In this document: piece by piece, positions 43,654 through 53,773 of the stretch
Numbering within the stretch: position 1 is the first letter of the stretch
Layout: the number at the start of each line of letters is the position of its first letter
Source of the DNA: [Clostridium] hylemonae DSM 15053
Lineage (GTDB): Bacteria; Bacillota; Clostridia; Lachnospirales; Lachnospiraceae
Direction of reading: 5' to 3'
Length of the DNA stretch: 64,000 bases
Assembly: GCF_008281175.1 (NCBI RefSeq)
Contig: NZ_CP036524.1
Span: 2,108,001 to 2,172,000 of the forward strand
The notes under the pieces: generated by a model
The model's database searches: none
What the model saw: only the letters and a program-made list of their open reading frames with translations
Told to the model about the DNA's origin: nothing
Position numbers and translations under genes: made by a program

Positions 43654-45081
43654 CTAACTTTGAACAGCTTCCCTCAACTGTGTACTCAGTTCATTATACC
43701 ACGTCTCAAAGTTCTCTTCCGTCACCAATCCCGAGACAGCTTCCTCAAGTGTCTTTCCTGTCTCCATCAGCCCTTTTGCCGTCTCCCGGTCTGCCGCCGC
43801 CTTGTTCTGCAGGGAATCTTCGACAATATGACGGCAATTGTCACTTCCCTTAAACGGAGTCATCGTATATAACTCATATGTATTGCACTCTTCAAAGCCC
43901 ACTTCTATCGTATCCCGGACGATATCATTCCATTCAATCTTATTTTTCTCAACGATCTTTTCCAGAGATTCCATATCATTGGAGCTTTTTTTGACCGGCA
44001 GATAAGACGAGGCCATACTGAACCTGCTGTTTGCATCCACATCTGTAAACCATTTCAGGAATTCGGCCGCGGCCGCCTCTTTCTCCTTATCTGTCTTTAC
44101 AACTGCCATGCCTGCCCCCTGCTGTGTCACCACCGGGTCTGTCCCTTCAAAATTAGGCACCGGCATGACCATCGTCTCGATCGGATACGGATCATCATCT
44201 CCCACGGTGACCTCCTGCGCATAATAAGAACCGCCGGAAGAGGAACCGATGGCGACAATGAGATCGCCCGTCTTCATGTCATCAGAGCGGTATCTTCCGA
44301 TACTGGTAAAATATCCTTTGACATACGGAACATAATAGTTATCCCAAAGCTTTTTCATCATATCCTTGTCCATGCTGATGCTGACATCCGTGTCTTTTAT
44401 ATCAAACATGTCTTCTCCGAGCTGATGCGCGCCTGCAAGCATATAGTTGGCAAATGCATCCCGCCCGAAAAGTGCTTTTCCACCGGACCATTCAAAATAT
44501 GCCTCCGCCGTATCTGTCAGGCCTTCCCACGTCGAAAGCTGTCTTAAGTCTGCGCCGGTATCCACCGCAAACTTATCCCAGTCCGTCTTGTTGATCGTCA
44601 TCACTTCCGTTGATTTCGCTATCGGAAAGACGACGAGGGCGTTATCCTTTCCCACTCTTCCTTCCTCGATATACTCGTCTACATATTCACTCAGTTCATC
44701 CTTTGTAAAGTAATCATCCAGATCAGCCAGAAGACCTTCCTCCTCAAATTCCAGAGCATTTGACCCATAACAGCTGAAGATATCCGGCAGATCTCTGTCC
44801 TTCGCGTCTTTCTCCAGCTCATCGTTCAGATTCTGGAAAAGCTCGCTCATATCTCCGCTGCTGCTCGCCTTGACGAATATTCCCTTTTCGTCTCCGACTG
44901 TGTTGTTGAACTCTTCCACCAGCTCATCGAGCGCGATCTTGGCCGCCCCGTTGTAGTACGTCTCTATCTCTATCACAGTAGGATTGTCCGAATCCGTACC
45001 CCCGCCGGTCTTTCCGGCGCAGCCTGCCGCCAGGCCCGTCGCCAGAGCTATGATACATGCACAAGCAATTCTTCTTTTCAT
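43654..45081 (-). CDS. Extracellular solute-binding lipoprotein (family 1), orphan
   Basis: 475 residues with a lipoprotein signal (lipobox LAAGC, Cys21) and the fold of sugar-type ABC binding proteins (long bilobal domain, SSGGSYYAQEV and VVTQQGAGMAVVKTDKEKEAAAEFLKWF). No permease or ATPase gene is next to it. The next gene is the GGDEF-EAL sensor, so a signalling role in place of transport is plausible. Ligand unknown, possibly an oligosaccharide. Confidence 0.9.
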   Translation of the reverse strand: MKRRIACACIIALATGLAAGCAGKTGGGTDSDNPTVIEIETYYNGAAKIALDELVEEFNNTVGDEKGIFVKASSSGDMSELFQNLNDELEKDAKDRDLPDIFSCYGSNALEFEEEGLLADLDDYFTKDELSEYVDEYIEEGRVGKDNALVVFPIAKSTEVMTINKTDWDKFAVDTGADLRQLSTWEGLTDTAEAYFEWSGGKALFGRDAFANYMLAGAHQLGEDMFDIKDTDVSISMDKDMMKKLWDNYYVPYVKGYFTSIGRYRSDDMKTGDLIVAIGSSSGGSYYAQEVTVGDDDPYPIETMVMPVPNFEGTDPVVTQQGAGMAVVKTDKEKEAAAAEFLKWFTDVDANSRFSMASSYLPVKKSSNDMESLEKIVEKNKIEWNDIVRDTIEVGFEECNTYELYTMTPFKGSDNCRHIVEDSLQNKAAADRETAKGLMETGKTLEEAVSGLVTEENFETWYNELSTQLREAVQS

Positions 45082-45226
45082 GGTTTTCCTCCCTGACCAA
45101 ATTTATTTCAAAAAATAGAAAAAAATAGCAATATACTATAATATAGCATATTACTATTGTTAAATCAAAAGTTTATATTGTGCGGAACTGTTTATGTACA
45201 ATAAATACTCATATCTGCTGCCGGTG

Positions 45227-45955
45227 TCAGCATGGCAGCCACAATCTGCACACAGCAAAGAATTCCCGCACCATATAATTTGCAAACAGCAGCGGACTGC
45301 AGTCTGACGGAATGCGGCACACATTTTTATACCCGGTTCTTCCGGCATAACAGCACGCGCGGTACATGTGAAAATTGTTGGATACGATCCCCACCTTCAC
45401 AGTCATGTCCGGCAGATACGCAGCCGAAAACCTGAGATTTTCCTCTGTAGACTTTGATCGGTCCTCCAGCAGTATCCTGCTTCTTTTGATACCGCAGTCT
45501 GCCAGAAAATCGGCCATCGCCTCCGCCTCCGCTATGTCTTCTCCCGGACCCTGCCCTCCGGAAACGATCACCTTAGTGCCCGGATTTTCAGATAAATACG
45601 CGGCCGAACGCTTAAGCCTCCTTCTGAGAGAATCCGTGATCTTCGTCCCCTTTACCTGTGCGCCGAGTACAATGAGGTACGGTATGTCTTTTTCTTCCGT
45701 GGAAACCATTCCCGCCGCAATGCGTATTTCAACAGCAGCAAACACTGCCGCCGGAATCCAGAGCAGTTTCCACAGCGGGCTTCCGGCCAGTTCCGGGCGA
45801 AGCTGAAACAGCTCCCAGAGCGCCCCGCAGGCAAGCCCTGCCGCCAGCCAGAATCTTGCGAAAGTAGAGTTCCACCGGCGCAGACGTATGCTGACTGCCC
45901 CGTAGTATGACAGGCAGACAGCTCCTGCCGCTGGCAGCGCTATCTTCCACAGCAT
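45227..45955 (-). CDS. YdcF family (DUF218) membrane protein
   Basis: 242 residues: three or so hydrophobic N-terminal segments, then a DUF218 domain ([56 protein letters not shown]). DUF218 proteins such as ElyC and SanA act in envelope or undecaprenyl carrier metabolism. It overlaps the end of the SEC-C gene by 16 nt. Confidence 0.88.
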   Translation of the reverse strand: MLWKIALPAAGAVCLSYYGAVSIRLRRWNSTFARFWLAAGLACGALWELFQLRPELAGSPLWKLLWIPAAVFAAVEIRIAAGMVSTEEKDIPYLIVLGAQVKGTKITDSLRRRLKRSAAYLSENPGTKVIVSGGQGPGEDIAEAEAMADFLADCGIKRSRILLEDRSKSTEENLRFSAAYLPDMTVKVGIVSNNFHMYRACCYAGRTGYKNVCRIPSDCSPLLFANYMVREFFAVCRLWLPC

Positions 45956-46446
45956 TTCTTATATTTCTTGCCGGAACCGCACGGACATGGGTCATTGCGT
46001 CCCGGTTCTTTCTCTTTCCTGACCGTACCGGACTGTTTCTGTTCCTTGTACAGAGCTTTCAGCTCATCCTCTGTATATATATCCTTCCACTGCGGCAGCT
46101 CATATAACCAGTCAGCCTTGGCCGCCACCATATTCTTATAAAGCTTTTCTTTATCAAATGCAAGGCTTACCACCGTATCCTCTTCCATCGTATCGATAGG
46201 ATTGGGTTCCTTCAGACTGTCGTTGATACCGTCGAGGAAGCCGGCCATTGTAAAGACTTCCTGGCCATACTTTTCGGCGAGCTCCTTAACCGTTCCCTTT
46301 ACTTCTACATCAGGCTGCTCAAGAAGCTGTTCATATATTTCCTTCTCGATCTGGAAATACGCTGCCCAGAACTTCTGCAGTTCTCCTCTGTCCGCCTGCT
46401 CATTATAGGCTGTATCTCTCCACTGTTCTAATAATGTACGACTCAT
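45940..46446 (-). CDS. SEC-C motif protein
   Basis: 168 residues from ATG 46446 (AAGGAG 10 nt upstream). The C-terminus carries a SEC-C zinc motif, [20 protein letters not shown], as in SecA tails. The N-terminal helical part (about 1-140) is typical of stand-alone clostridial SEC-C proteins of unknown function. It may bind ribosomes or SecB-like partners. Confidence 0.88.
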   Translation of the reverse strand: MSRTLLEQWRDTAYNEQADRGELQKFWAAYFQIEKEIYEQLLEQPDVEVKGTVKELAEKYGQEVFTMAGFLDGINDSLKEPNPIDTMEEDTVVSLAFDKEKLYKNMVAAKADWLYELPQWKDIYTEDELKALYKEQKQSGTVRKEKEPGRNDPCPCGSGKKYKKCCGR

Positions 46447-46536
46447 ATTACATACTCCTTCTGTATTCATTTGCAATTTTATCTTGCTCTTTATATAATA
46501 TACTAAAGACTTGATTAGATGTAAAGGATGATTCTG

Positions 46537-46758
46537 ATGAAAAAGCTGAAACGTATCACAGCGCTGGCCGGCGCGGTACTGCTTGCCGGCATGTACATGA
46601 GCACGCTTATATTCGCCCTTCTGGACCGCTCGGAGACAATGGGCCTTTTAAAGGCATCTGTTGTGTGCACGGTCCTGCTGCCAGTTCTTCTGTACGCCTA
46701 TACCCTCGTATACAAGATCACGAAAGGTGACGGCGGCGGTGAAGACGGGCCTTCTTAA
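46537..46758 (+). CDS. Small two-TM membrane protein
   Basis: 73 residues from ATG 46537 (AAAGG 9 nt upstream; ATG 46528 is too near). Two hydrophobic segments (about 8-30 and 38-58) and a Gly/Asp-rich tail. I do not recognise a family. It converges with a 51-residue gene two bases away. Confidence 0.65.
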   Translation: MKKLKRITALAGAVLLAGMYMSTLIFALLDRSETMGLLKASVVCTVLLPVLLYAYTLVYKITKGDGGGEDGPS

Positions 46759-46760
46759 TA

Positions 46761-46916
46761 TCACACATAAAGCTGTGCCAGCATCCACGCAGAGCGTTCT
46801 TTTTCTGCGCCCTTTTTCCGTCCCTTTTGTTCTTTTTCCCTTATTTTTTGTCTCTTGGTAAGGTATTCTTCCATTGATATCACTTCTGGGTAATTTGACT
46901 CATTTCTCTGCTGCAT
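46761..46916 (-). CDS. 51-residue basic helical protein
   Basis: ATG 46916 behind GGAGG opens a 51-codon frame: MQQRNESNYPEVISMEEYL, then a Lys/Arg/Glu-rich helix (KRQKIREKEQKGRKKG) and a C-terminus WMLAQLYV. A good ribosome site and a protein-like composition support a real gene. Family not recognised. Confidence 0.5.
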   Translation of the reverse strand: MQQRNESNYPEVISMEEYLTKRQKIREKEQKGRKKGAEKERSAWMLAQLYV

Positions 46917-47106
46917 AGTAGATACCTCCATTTCCATTATTCATACTCTCGGGACGCAAAGTCCCGACTCCCGGCTTTATTATTATATTGTTACTTCCCC
47001 CGTAATATGCCTGTTTTATGAGCACGGATTCATTATAATCAAAAAATGTGTCTACACTGTGGCAGGAATCTTAAAATTTGCTGAAGCAGTCTGAACCAAA
47101 AGAAAA
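46917..47106. other. Non-coding stretch between small gene and purA terminator
   Basis: I see no gene here. It holds a short palindrome (CGGGAC-GCAAA-GTCCCG, 46950-46966) about 35 bp upstream of the 51-residue gene, which may be an operator, and AT-rich DNA. Confidence 0.4.
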
Positions 47107-47136
47107 GACGGATGTGCTAAGACACCCGCCTTTCTT
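47107..47136 (-). terminator. Terminator of purA
   Basis: On the minus strand AGGCGGGTGT and ACATCCGTCT pair (with G-T pairs), followed by TTTTCTTTT, just after the purA stop. Confidence 0.75.
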
Positions 47137-47141
47137 CTCTT

Positions 47142-48437
47142 TTATAAAACATCAGCCGCCCGATTCGTATATATGATATCCTCTCTGCCAGGTCCGTTTG
47201 AGACCATAGTGATCGGATAACCAATCTGTCCTTCAATAAATTCTATATATCTGCGGCAGTTTTCCGGAAGCTTGTCATATTCCTTAATGCCGCGGATATC
47301 GCAGTTCCATCCAGGAAGCGTCTCAAGGACAGGCTTCGCTTTCTCAAGCAGATGCGTTGTCGGGAAATCTGTCGTCACTTTCCCGTCGATCTCATAGCCG
47401 ACGCATACCGGGATCTCTTTAAGATAACCGAGCACATCCAGCACTGTAAATGCCACATCAGTCGTTCCCTGCATTCTGCATCCGTATTTGGAAGCGACGC
47501 AGTCAAACCATCCCATACGTCTCGGTCTTCCTGTCGTGGCCCCGAATTCTCCGCCGTCTCCGCCGCGCCGTCTCAGCTCGTCCGCCTCTTCCCCGAAGAT
47601 CTCACTCACAAACGCACCTGCGCCTACCGCGCTGGAATATGCCTTGCACACTGTGATGACTTTTTTGATCTCATACGGAGGGATACCGGCTCCGATCGCC
47701 CCGTAGGCGGCCAGTGTGGAGGAGGATGTCACCATCGGATAGATTCCGTGGTCCGGGTCTTTTAAGGAGCCGAGCTGTCCTTCCAGCAATATCTCTTTTC
47801 CTTCTTTTACCGCATTGTGCAGGAATAAAGACACATCGCATACATATGGCTCTACCATCTTTTTATATTCTTGTAACTCATCATATAGTTCATCAGGATC
47901 GATTTCCGGTTTATGATACAGGTGTTTCAGCAGCACATTTTTAAGCTCTGCGATGCGCACAGTCTTCTCTTTCAGCAGTTTATCATCAAACAGTTCGCTC
48001 ACCTGGAAGCCTACCTTGGCATATTTGTCGGAATAAAACGGAGCAATGCCCGACTTGGTGGAGCCGAATGACTTTCCGCCCAGCCTCTCCTCTTCATATG
48101 CGTCAAAATTCTTGTGGTAAGACATGACGATCTGCGCCCTGTCAGACACAAGTATCTTCGGCGCGGGAACTCCCTTTTCTATGACAGACTGTATCTCACT
48201 GAACAGAACCGGTATATCGAGAGCGACTCCATTGCCGATCACACTCGTCGTGTGGTCATAAAACACGCCTGACGGCAATGTATGAAGCGCAAATTTTCCA
48301 TAATTATTTATAATCGTATGCCCCGCATTGGCTCCGCCCTGGAATCTCACGATGATGTCCGCCTCCTCGGCGAGCATGTCGGTGATCTTACCTTTTCCTT
48401 CGTCACCCCAGTTGGCACCTACTACTGCTTTAACCAT
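47142..48437 (-). CDS. purA: Adenylosuccinate synthetase
   Basis: 431 residues, normal length. It joins IMP and aspartate using GTP in AMP synthesis. The N-terminal P-loop reads GANWGDEGKGK with the catalytic Asp, and GGANAGHTI carries the catalytic His. The GTP-specificity end (TGRPRRMGWFD, then LPGWNCDI) is also present. Monocistronic with its own promoter and terminator. Confidence 0.97.
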   Translation of the reverse strand: MVKAVVGANWGDEGKGKITDMLAEEADIIVRFQGGANAGHTIINNYGKFALHTLPSGVFYDHTTSVIGNGVALDIPVLFSEIQSVIEKGVPAPKILVSDRAQIVMSYHKNFDAYEEERLGGKSFGSTKSGIAPFYSDKYAKVGFQVSELFDDKLLKEKTVRIAELKNVLLKHLYHKPEIDPDELYDELQEYKKMVEPYVCDVSLFLHNAVKEGKEILLEGQLGSLKDPDHGIYPMVTSSSTLAAYGAIGAGIPPYEIKKVITVCKAYSSAVGAGAFVSEIFGEEADELRRRGGDGGEFGATTGRPRRMGWFDCVASKYGCRMQGTTDVAFTVLDVLGYLKEIPVCVGYEIDGKVTTDFPTTHLLEKAKPVLETLPGWNCDIRGIKEYDKLPENCRRYIEFIEGQIGYPITMVSNGPGREDIIYTNRAADVL

Positions 48438-48478
48438 ATCAATTCCTCCTGTGTTATCAACATAACTTTGCCTATAGC

Positions 48479-48507
48479 ATTATACTATATTTTACCGTTC
48501 ATGTAAA
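48479..48507 (-). promoter_or_regulatory. Sigma-A promoter of purA
   Basis: TTTACA (48502-48507) and TATAAT (48479-48484) lie 17 bp apart on the minus strand, about 40 nt from the purA start. No purine riboswitch is evident in the short leader. Confidence 0.8.
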
Positions 48508-48533
48508 ACAAAATTCATCTGATCTTCTAATAT

Positions 48534-50093
48534 CTACATGAGCGGCGCAAACAGCCGCAGCACCTGTCCCATGATCTTTGTCAGCATCGTCCTTTTCTTC
48601 ACTTCCATCAGCGTCACTTTATGACATTTGGCGAGCGTCCTCTGGAAGTCCCGTTCGATCTTGTCCACTTCCGAATTATTGTAAATGAACACCCCGCATT
48701 CAAAGTGAAGATACAGGCTCCTGTAATCCAGGTTTATCGTGCCTACAGTCGCGGTATCGTCATCCGATACGAATATCTTGGCATGGACAAATCCCGGCGT
48801 GTATTCAAATATCTGTACGCCGCCCTCAATGAGTTCTTTATAGTATGTTTTGGCAACGGCAAACGCATACCACTTGTCCGGTATATGGGGCATGATGACG
48901 GCGACCTCGATCCCGCTTTTCGCCGCGCGGGTCAGCGTCGTTATCATCTCATTGTCAAGAATGAGATACGGCGTCATAATATGTACATACTTCTTCGCGT
49001 GATTCAGTATATGGAAGTATACCTCTTCCCCTACATTCTCATCGTCAAATGGGCTGTCCCCGTACGGGATGATATATCCGAGTTCTCTGCGCAGGCCCGG
49101 CGTCTTCTCCGTCAGATACTTGCCGTAGCCCTCCGCCCGTCTTTCATCCACATTCCACATCTGCAGGAACATCATCGTAAGACTTTGGACCGCGTCGCCC
49201 TTCAGCATGACGGCCGTATCCTTCCAGTGGCCGAATCTCACCTTCTCATTGATATATTCATCCGCAAGATTCACACCTCCCGTGAATCCGACTTTGCCGT
49301 CGATCACGCAGATCTTTCTGTGGTCACGGTTATTCTGTACTGTGGAGAGAAACGGCTTTACCGGACTCACCATCTTGCATTTGATGCCGTATCTGCGTAT
49401 CTGTTCCGGGTAATTATACGGGAGCATGGATATGGCGCACATACCGTCGTACATGAACCGCACTTCCACCCCTTCCCTCACCTTCTCTTTCAAAATGTCG
49501 AGGATCGTATTCCACATCCGTCCTTCTTCCACGATAAAATATTCGAGAAAAATAAACTTCCGCGCTTTCTTCAGTTCTCCGGTCATTGCCCGGAACTTGT
49601 CCTCACCGAGCGGGAAATATTCCACCTCTGTATTCCGGTAAGTAGGAAATCCAAGCTGGTTGGACAGATAATAGGCAAGCTGCGCGTTGGCCGAACGGCT
49701 CGCCCATATGGCGTCCACGATATTCTGGTCCTGCTCCATATACGGGTCTGTCTCCAGCTTCAGATGTGCCAGCCGGTGCTTCATATAGCGTGTGCCGAAC
49801 TGTGTCTTCGCAAACAGATAAAACAGCGTACCGATGACAGGCAGCGCAAGTACACAGAGCATCCACGTCATCTTAAAAGCCGGATTTCCCTCTGAATTGA
49901 TGATGTATATAAGGACGATGATGCCCAGTATCGTAAAAGCACCGTATATATATGCCATATATTCTGTCAGATATATAGTTGTTCCTATAAAAATACCGAT
50001 CTGAAGCAGAAGCAGCAGCAGAATAATTCCGGTTCTGCTGAAAATTATCCTGAACAGCCCTTTTTTAGCTGTTCCGCGGGCTTCATTGTGCAT
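48534..50093 (-). CDS. cls: Cardiolipin synthase (phospholipase D type)
   Basis: 519 residues: a cytoplasmic start, two N-terminal membrane segments (about 20-70), then two PLD catalytic motifs, HRKICVIDGKVGFTGG near 240 and HAKIFVSDDDTATVGTINLD near 425. It joins two phosphatidylglycerol molecules to cardiolipin at the membrane. Length is typical for Firmicutes Cls. It has its own leader with no obvious regulation. Confidence 0.93.
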   Translation of the reverse strand: MHNEARGTAKKGLFRIIFSRTGIILLLLLLQIGIFIGTTIYLTEYMAYIYGAFTILGIIVLIYIINSEGNPAFKMTWMLCVLALPVIGTLFYLFAKTQFGTRYMKHRLAHLKLETDPYMEQDQNIVDAIWASRSANAQLAYYLSNQLGFPTYRNTEVEYFPLGEDKFRAMTGELKKARKFIFLEYFIVEEGRMWNTILDILKEKVREGVEVRFMYDGMCAISMLPYNYPEQIRRYGIKCKMVSPVKPFLSTVQNNRDHRKICVIDGKVGFTGGVNLADEYINEKVRFGHWKDTAVMLKGDAVQSLTMMFLQMWNVDERRAEGYGKYLTEKTPGLRRELGYIIPYGDSPFDDENVGEEVYFHILNHAKKYVHIMTPYLILDNEMITTLTRAAKSGIEVAVIMPHIPDKWYAFAVAKTYYKELIEGGVQIFEYTPGFVHAKIFVSDDDTATVGTINLDYRSLYLHFECGVFIYNNSEVDKIERDFQRTLAKCHKVTLMEVKKRTMLTKIMGQVLRLFAPLM

Positions 50094-50276
50094 AAATGTG
50101 TAACTTCCTTTCTTTTCTTGCTATCTGTACAGTTTAACATACTTTTTTTCTGTCCACAATACAGATAAAGGCACCCTTTTTACCAAAAAAGAAGCCTTTT
50201 CCCTTTTCTTTTTCAGCAAAAAGTATTACAATAAGGATTAGTACATGAATGTAAAATTCAGGAAGGAGTTATGATT

Positions 50277-50537
50277 ATGTCCAAGTGGGGTAAAAGATTA
50301 CTGGGGCTTGCAGCGATCGGAAGCGCGGTTGCAGGACTTGTCTATTATTTTAAGAAGAAAAATATGTGCGATGAGGAAGATGAATTTGAAGATGATTTCG
50401 AGGATGAAGATTTTGACCTCGACAATGATCTGAAATCAGCGGCTGACCGGGAATATGTACCGCTGAACCCGTCAGGCAAAGCGGAGGAAGACACCGGCGC
50501 TGACGCTGCTTCTGATCCTGCACCGGAAGATAAATAA
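50277..50537 (+). CDS. Small acidic membrane-anchored protein
   Basis: 86 residues from ATG 50277 (GGAAGGAG 8 nt upstream; ATG 50271 is too close to it). One hydrophobic segment (about 8-24), a KKK stop-transfer, then a long Asp/Glu-rich tail. It resembles YtxH-like or other small clostridial envelope proteins, but no family is certain. A terminator follows. Confidence 0.7.
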   Translation: MSKWGKRLLGLAAIGSAVAGLVYYFKKKNMCDEEDEFEDDFEDEDFDLDNDLKSAADREYVPLNPSGKAEEDTGADAASDPAPEDK

Positions 50538-50554
50538 GACTAAGAAACTATATG

Positions 50555-50583
50555 TGGCAGGCTCCGTTCCCGGACGCCTGCCA
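50555..50583 (+). terminator. Terminator after the acidic small protein
   Basis: TGGCAGGC pairs with GCCTGCCA around a 13-nt loop, followed by TTTT. It sits between convergent genes. Confidence 0.75.
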
Positions 50584-50596
50584 TTTTAAACACTGT

Positions 50597-51991
50597 TTAT
50601 CTCCAGCAGTCCGCAAGAATACGGACTGCTTCTTTTATCTGCTCTTCCGTCAGATTCGCATAGCCGAGCAGTACAGTACGGCTTGTCTCCTTCGTACCTT
50701 GTATCATATAGTCCGAAAGGCCGTACACACGTATATCCCTCTTTGCCGCCCTCTCGATCAATTCTCTCTCCATAAGGCCGTTCCTGAATGTCAGTAGCAG
50801 ATGTACGCCCGCATGCTCCCCGGATATGCTGCAGATGTCAAGGAGCGGTCTCAGTTCTTCAATGAGCACGTCGTGCCGGCTCTTATAGAGCGCCCGCGTC
50901 TTGTTCAGATGCCGCTCATAATACCCCTCTTCGATAAACTTCTGGACGATAAGCTGATCTACCTTGGAAACGGTTGAATTGACAAAACGGCTCTTCTTAT
51001 TGTACGCATCAAGAAGCGGCTCCGGAAGCACCATATAGCTCAGACGGATGGCAGGCGCGATCGACTTGGAGAACGTGCCGAGATAAATGACCTTTCCGTC
51101 AGCGTCATACCCCTTAAGCGCCGGGATCGGCTTGCCCTTATACCGGAATTCACTGTCATAATCATCCTCGATAATATAGCGGTCTTCCCGCTCCTGCGCC
51201 CATTTGAGAAGTTCAAGCCTGCGTCCGATCGGCATGACGGTCCCGGTCGGATACTGGTGGGACGGAGTCACATAAGCGACGTCAGCCTCCGCACCGGCCA
51301 GTTGCGAGATGCACATCCCGCTCCGGTCCATCCCCACCGAGACTGTCTCATAGGACAGGCTCTTAAAAAGACGGTATGCCTGCATATAGGCAGGGTCCTC
51401 AAAAGCGACCTTAAGTCCCGGGCCAAGCACCGTACTGAGCAGCATCAGAATATAATCATTCCCTGCCCCCACGATAACCTGTTCCGGCGTACAGTTCACG
51501 CCGCGCGCCTGATAGAGATAACTGCATATGGCGCTTCGGAAACTGTATTCTCCCTGGGAGTCGCCGGAACGGAACAGCTCTGTCCTGTCGTCCGTCAGGA
51601 TCTCCCTCGAAAGCTTCCTCCACACATTATACGGAAAGCTTTTCAGATCTACTCCGTTCGGCGTAAAATCATACCGGTAGCTCCGCTGTTCTGCCCTGCG
51701 TCTCCCGGTCTGCGGCTCTGCCCTCTTGAGATAGTACAGTTCCTCGATCTCGGACACGAAGAATCCCCTGCACGGCCTCGATTCTATATACCCCTCTGAA
51801 AGAAGCTGCTCATACGCCAGCTCTACCGTACTCCTGCTCACCTCCAGATAGCCGGACAGCGACCGGGTGGAGGGAAGTTTCTCTCCGTAAGGTATACGCC
51901 CTGACTGGATGTCATTCTTAATATAATCGTAGATCTGCTCATAGAGCGGCGTTGCGGAATTCGTCTTAAGATTGATCGTCAGCTCATTCAT
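50597..51991 (-). CDS. MocR/PdxR-type GntR regulator with aminotransferase domain
   Basis: 464 residues: a GntR winged helix (residues 10-80, YEQIYDYIKNDIQSGRIPYG and LPSTRSLSGYLEVSRSTVELAYEQL) fused to a fold-type I aminotransferase-like domain. The PLP lysine region is YLGTFSKSIAPAIRLSYMV. MocR proteins sense PLP or amino compounds. It starts 6 nt after glnS, with which it is probably co-transcribed. Its target is unknown. Confidence 0.93.
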   Translation of the reverse strand: MNELTINLKTNSATPLYEQIYDYIKNDIQSGRIPYGEKLPSTRSLSGYLEVSRSTVELAYEQLLSEGYIESRPCRGFFVSEIEELYYLKRAEPQTGRRRAEQRSYRYDFTPNGVDLKSFPYNVWRKLSREILTDDRTELFRSGDSQGEYSFRSAICSYLYQARGVNCTPEQVIVGAGNDYILMLLSTVLGPGLKVAFEDPAYMQAYRLFKSLSYETVSVGMDRSGMCISQLAGAEADVAYVTPSHQYPTGTVMPIGRRLELLKWAQEREDRYIIEDDYDSEFRYKGKPIPALKGYDADGKVIYLGTFSKSIAPAIRLSYMVLPEPLLDAYNKKSRFVNSTVSKVDQLIVQKFIEEGYYERHLNKTRALYKSRHDVLIEELRPLLDICSISGEHAGVHLLLTFRNGLMERELIERAAKRDIRVYGLSDYMIQGTKETSRTVLLGYANLTEEQIKEAVRILADCWR

Positions 51992-51997
51992 GGCCGT

Positions 51998-53665
51998 CTA
52001 CTTCGGCAGCCTGAAGGAGCTCTTAAGAGATACGATCCTGTTGAACACAAGCTGTCCCGGCGCAGAGTCCTTCGAGTCGATACAGAAGTATCCGTTGCGT
52101 ACAAACTGGAAGCTGTCACAGCCCTCCGCACTGTCAAAGCTGTCCTCCACATAGCAGTTTTCCAGCACCTCCAGCGAATTCGGATTCAGGTTAAGGGAGC
52201 CGTCCTCCTTATTGTACACACCTTTTTCTTCATCCACGAGATTCTCATACAGCCGCACCTGGGCCGGTTTTGCGTACGGCGCCGCAACCCAGTGGATCGT
52301 TCCTTTTACTTTGCGCCCGGTGAAGCCGGTGCCGCATTTCGTCTCCGGATCATACGTACAGTGAACGACCGTCACATTACCGTCTTCGTCCGTCTCAAAG
52401 CTCTGGCAGGTGACAAAATAGGCGTGCATGAGCCGCACTTCATTGCCCGGGAACAGACGGAAATACTTCTTCGGAGGTTCTATCATAAAGTCGTCCCTCT
52501 CAATGTAAAGCTCACGGCAGAACGGTACTTTGCGCGTCCCAAGCTCAGGGTTTTCCATATTGTTGTCCACTTCCAGATATTCTACTTCTCCTTCCGGATA
52601 GTTGTCGATCACAAGCTTGATCGGATGAAGCACCGCCATCATGCGCGGCCTCTTAAGCTTCAGATCTTCCCGGATACAGTGCTCCAGCATCGCATAGTCC
52701 ACCGAGCTCTGGCTCTTGGATACTCCGCACATCTCCACAAACATCCGGATAGACTCCGGCGTAAATCCTCTTCTTCTGAGCGCAGCGATGGAGACGAGCC
52801 TCGGGTCGTCCCAGCCGTCCACGACGCCGTCCTGTACAAGCTTTTTGATATAGCGTTTTCCTGTCACCACATTAGTCAGATACAGCTTGGCAAACTCGAT
52901 CTGGCGCGGCGCGGGATCAAACTCACACTCTTTTACCACCCAGTCGTACAGCGGCCTGTGGTCCTCAAACTCCAGAGTACAGATAGAATGCGTGATCTTC
53001 TCCACCGCATCCTCGATCGGATGGGCAAAGTCGTACATCGGATAGATACACCATTTATCCCCGGTATTGTGATGTGACATACGGGCGACACGGTAGATGA
53101 CCGGATCACGCATGTTAATATTGGGGGAGGCCATATCTATCTTTGCCCGGAGCACTTTCTCTCCGTCCTTATATTCCCCGTTCTTCATGGCCTCAAACAG
53201 TGCAAGGTTCTCCTCCACCGTGCGGCCGCGGTAAGGACTGTTCTTTCCCGGTTCCGTCAAAGTTCCCCTGTACTCTCTGATCTCTTCCGCACTCAAATCA
53301 CAGACGTACGCTTTTCCCTTTTTTATAAGCTTGAGCGCACACTCGTACATGACGTCAAAGTAATCGGACGCAAAATACAGGTGTTCCTTCCAGTTTGCGC
53401 CGAGCCATTTTACATCCTCTTTGATAGACTCCACGTACTCTGTGTCTTCTTTCGTCGGGTTTGTATCGTCAAACCTGAGATGGAACGTGCCGTCATACTT
53501 CTGTGACAGCCCATAATTCAAAAGAATGGATTTGGCATGTCCTATATGGAGATATCCGTTCGGCTCCGGCGGAAATCTCGTGCAGACCTCCGTATATACC
53601 CCCTCCGCCAGGTCTCTATCTATCTCCTGTTCAATAAAATTTCTGGAAATTGTCTCTTCTCCCAT
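51998..53665 (-). CDS. glnS: Glutaminyl-tRNA synthetase
   Basis: 555 residues, the usual size for bacterial GlnRS. The HIGH signature is in [11 protein letters not shown] near 38; the KMSKS position reads [11 protein letters not shown] in place of MSKR, a variant I do not take as disabling. The C-terminal anticodon-binding barrels are complete. GlnRS coexists in many clostridia with the GatCAB route. Confidence 0.96.
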   Translation of the reverse strand: MGEETISRNFIEQEIDRDLAEGVYTEVCTRFPPEPNGYLHIGHAKSILLNYGLSQKYDGTFHLRFDDTNPTKEDTEYVESIKEDVKWLGANWKEHLYFASDYFDVMYECALKLIKKGKAYVCDLSAEEIREYRGTLTEPGKNSPYRGRTVEENLALFEAMKNGEYKDGEKVLRAKIDMASPNINMRDPVIYRVARMSHHNTGDKWCIYPMYDFAHPIEDAVEKITHSICTLEFEDHRPLYDWVVKECEFDPAPRQIEFAKLYLTNVVTGKRYIKKLVQDGVVDGWDDPRLVSIAALRRRGFTPESIRMFVEMCGVSKSQSSVDYAMLEHCIREDLKLKRPRMMAVLHPIKLVIDNYPEGEVEYLEVDNNMENPELGTRKVPFCRELYIERDDFMIEPPKKYFRLFPGNEVRLMHAYFVTCQSFETDEDGNVTVVHCTYDPETKCGTGFTGRKVKGTIHWVAAPYAKPAQVRLYENLVDEEKGVYNKEDGSLNLNPNSLEVLENCYVEDSFDSAEGCDSFQFVRNGYFCIDSKDSAPGQLVFNRIVSLKSSFRLPK

Positions 53666-53773
53666 TTATAGTCCTCCTTATGGATTCTGTAGCGTTTATG
53701 TTCCTTATCTTATCATAAAATAATAGGCAGAACAAGGTCGATCATACACGTTTTTTCAGGGTCAGAAGCGCCT

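Noticed and set aside
46950-46966. Palindrome CGGGAC-GCAAA-GTCCCG as a terminator
   Set aside because: The stem is only 6 bp and there is no T-run on either strand; it is at best an operator.
48621-49895. A 424-codon open frame on the plus strand
   Set aside because: It is the antisense of the cardiolipin synthase gene; the peptide has no family features and the minus frame has both PLD motifs.
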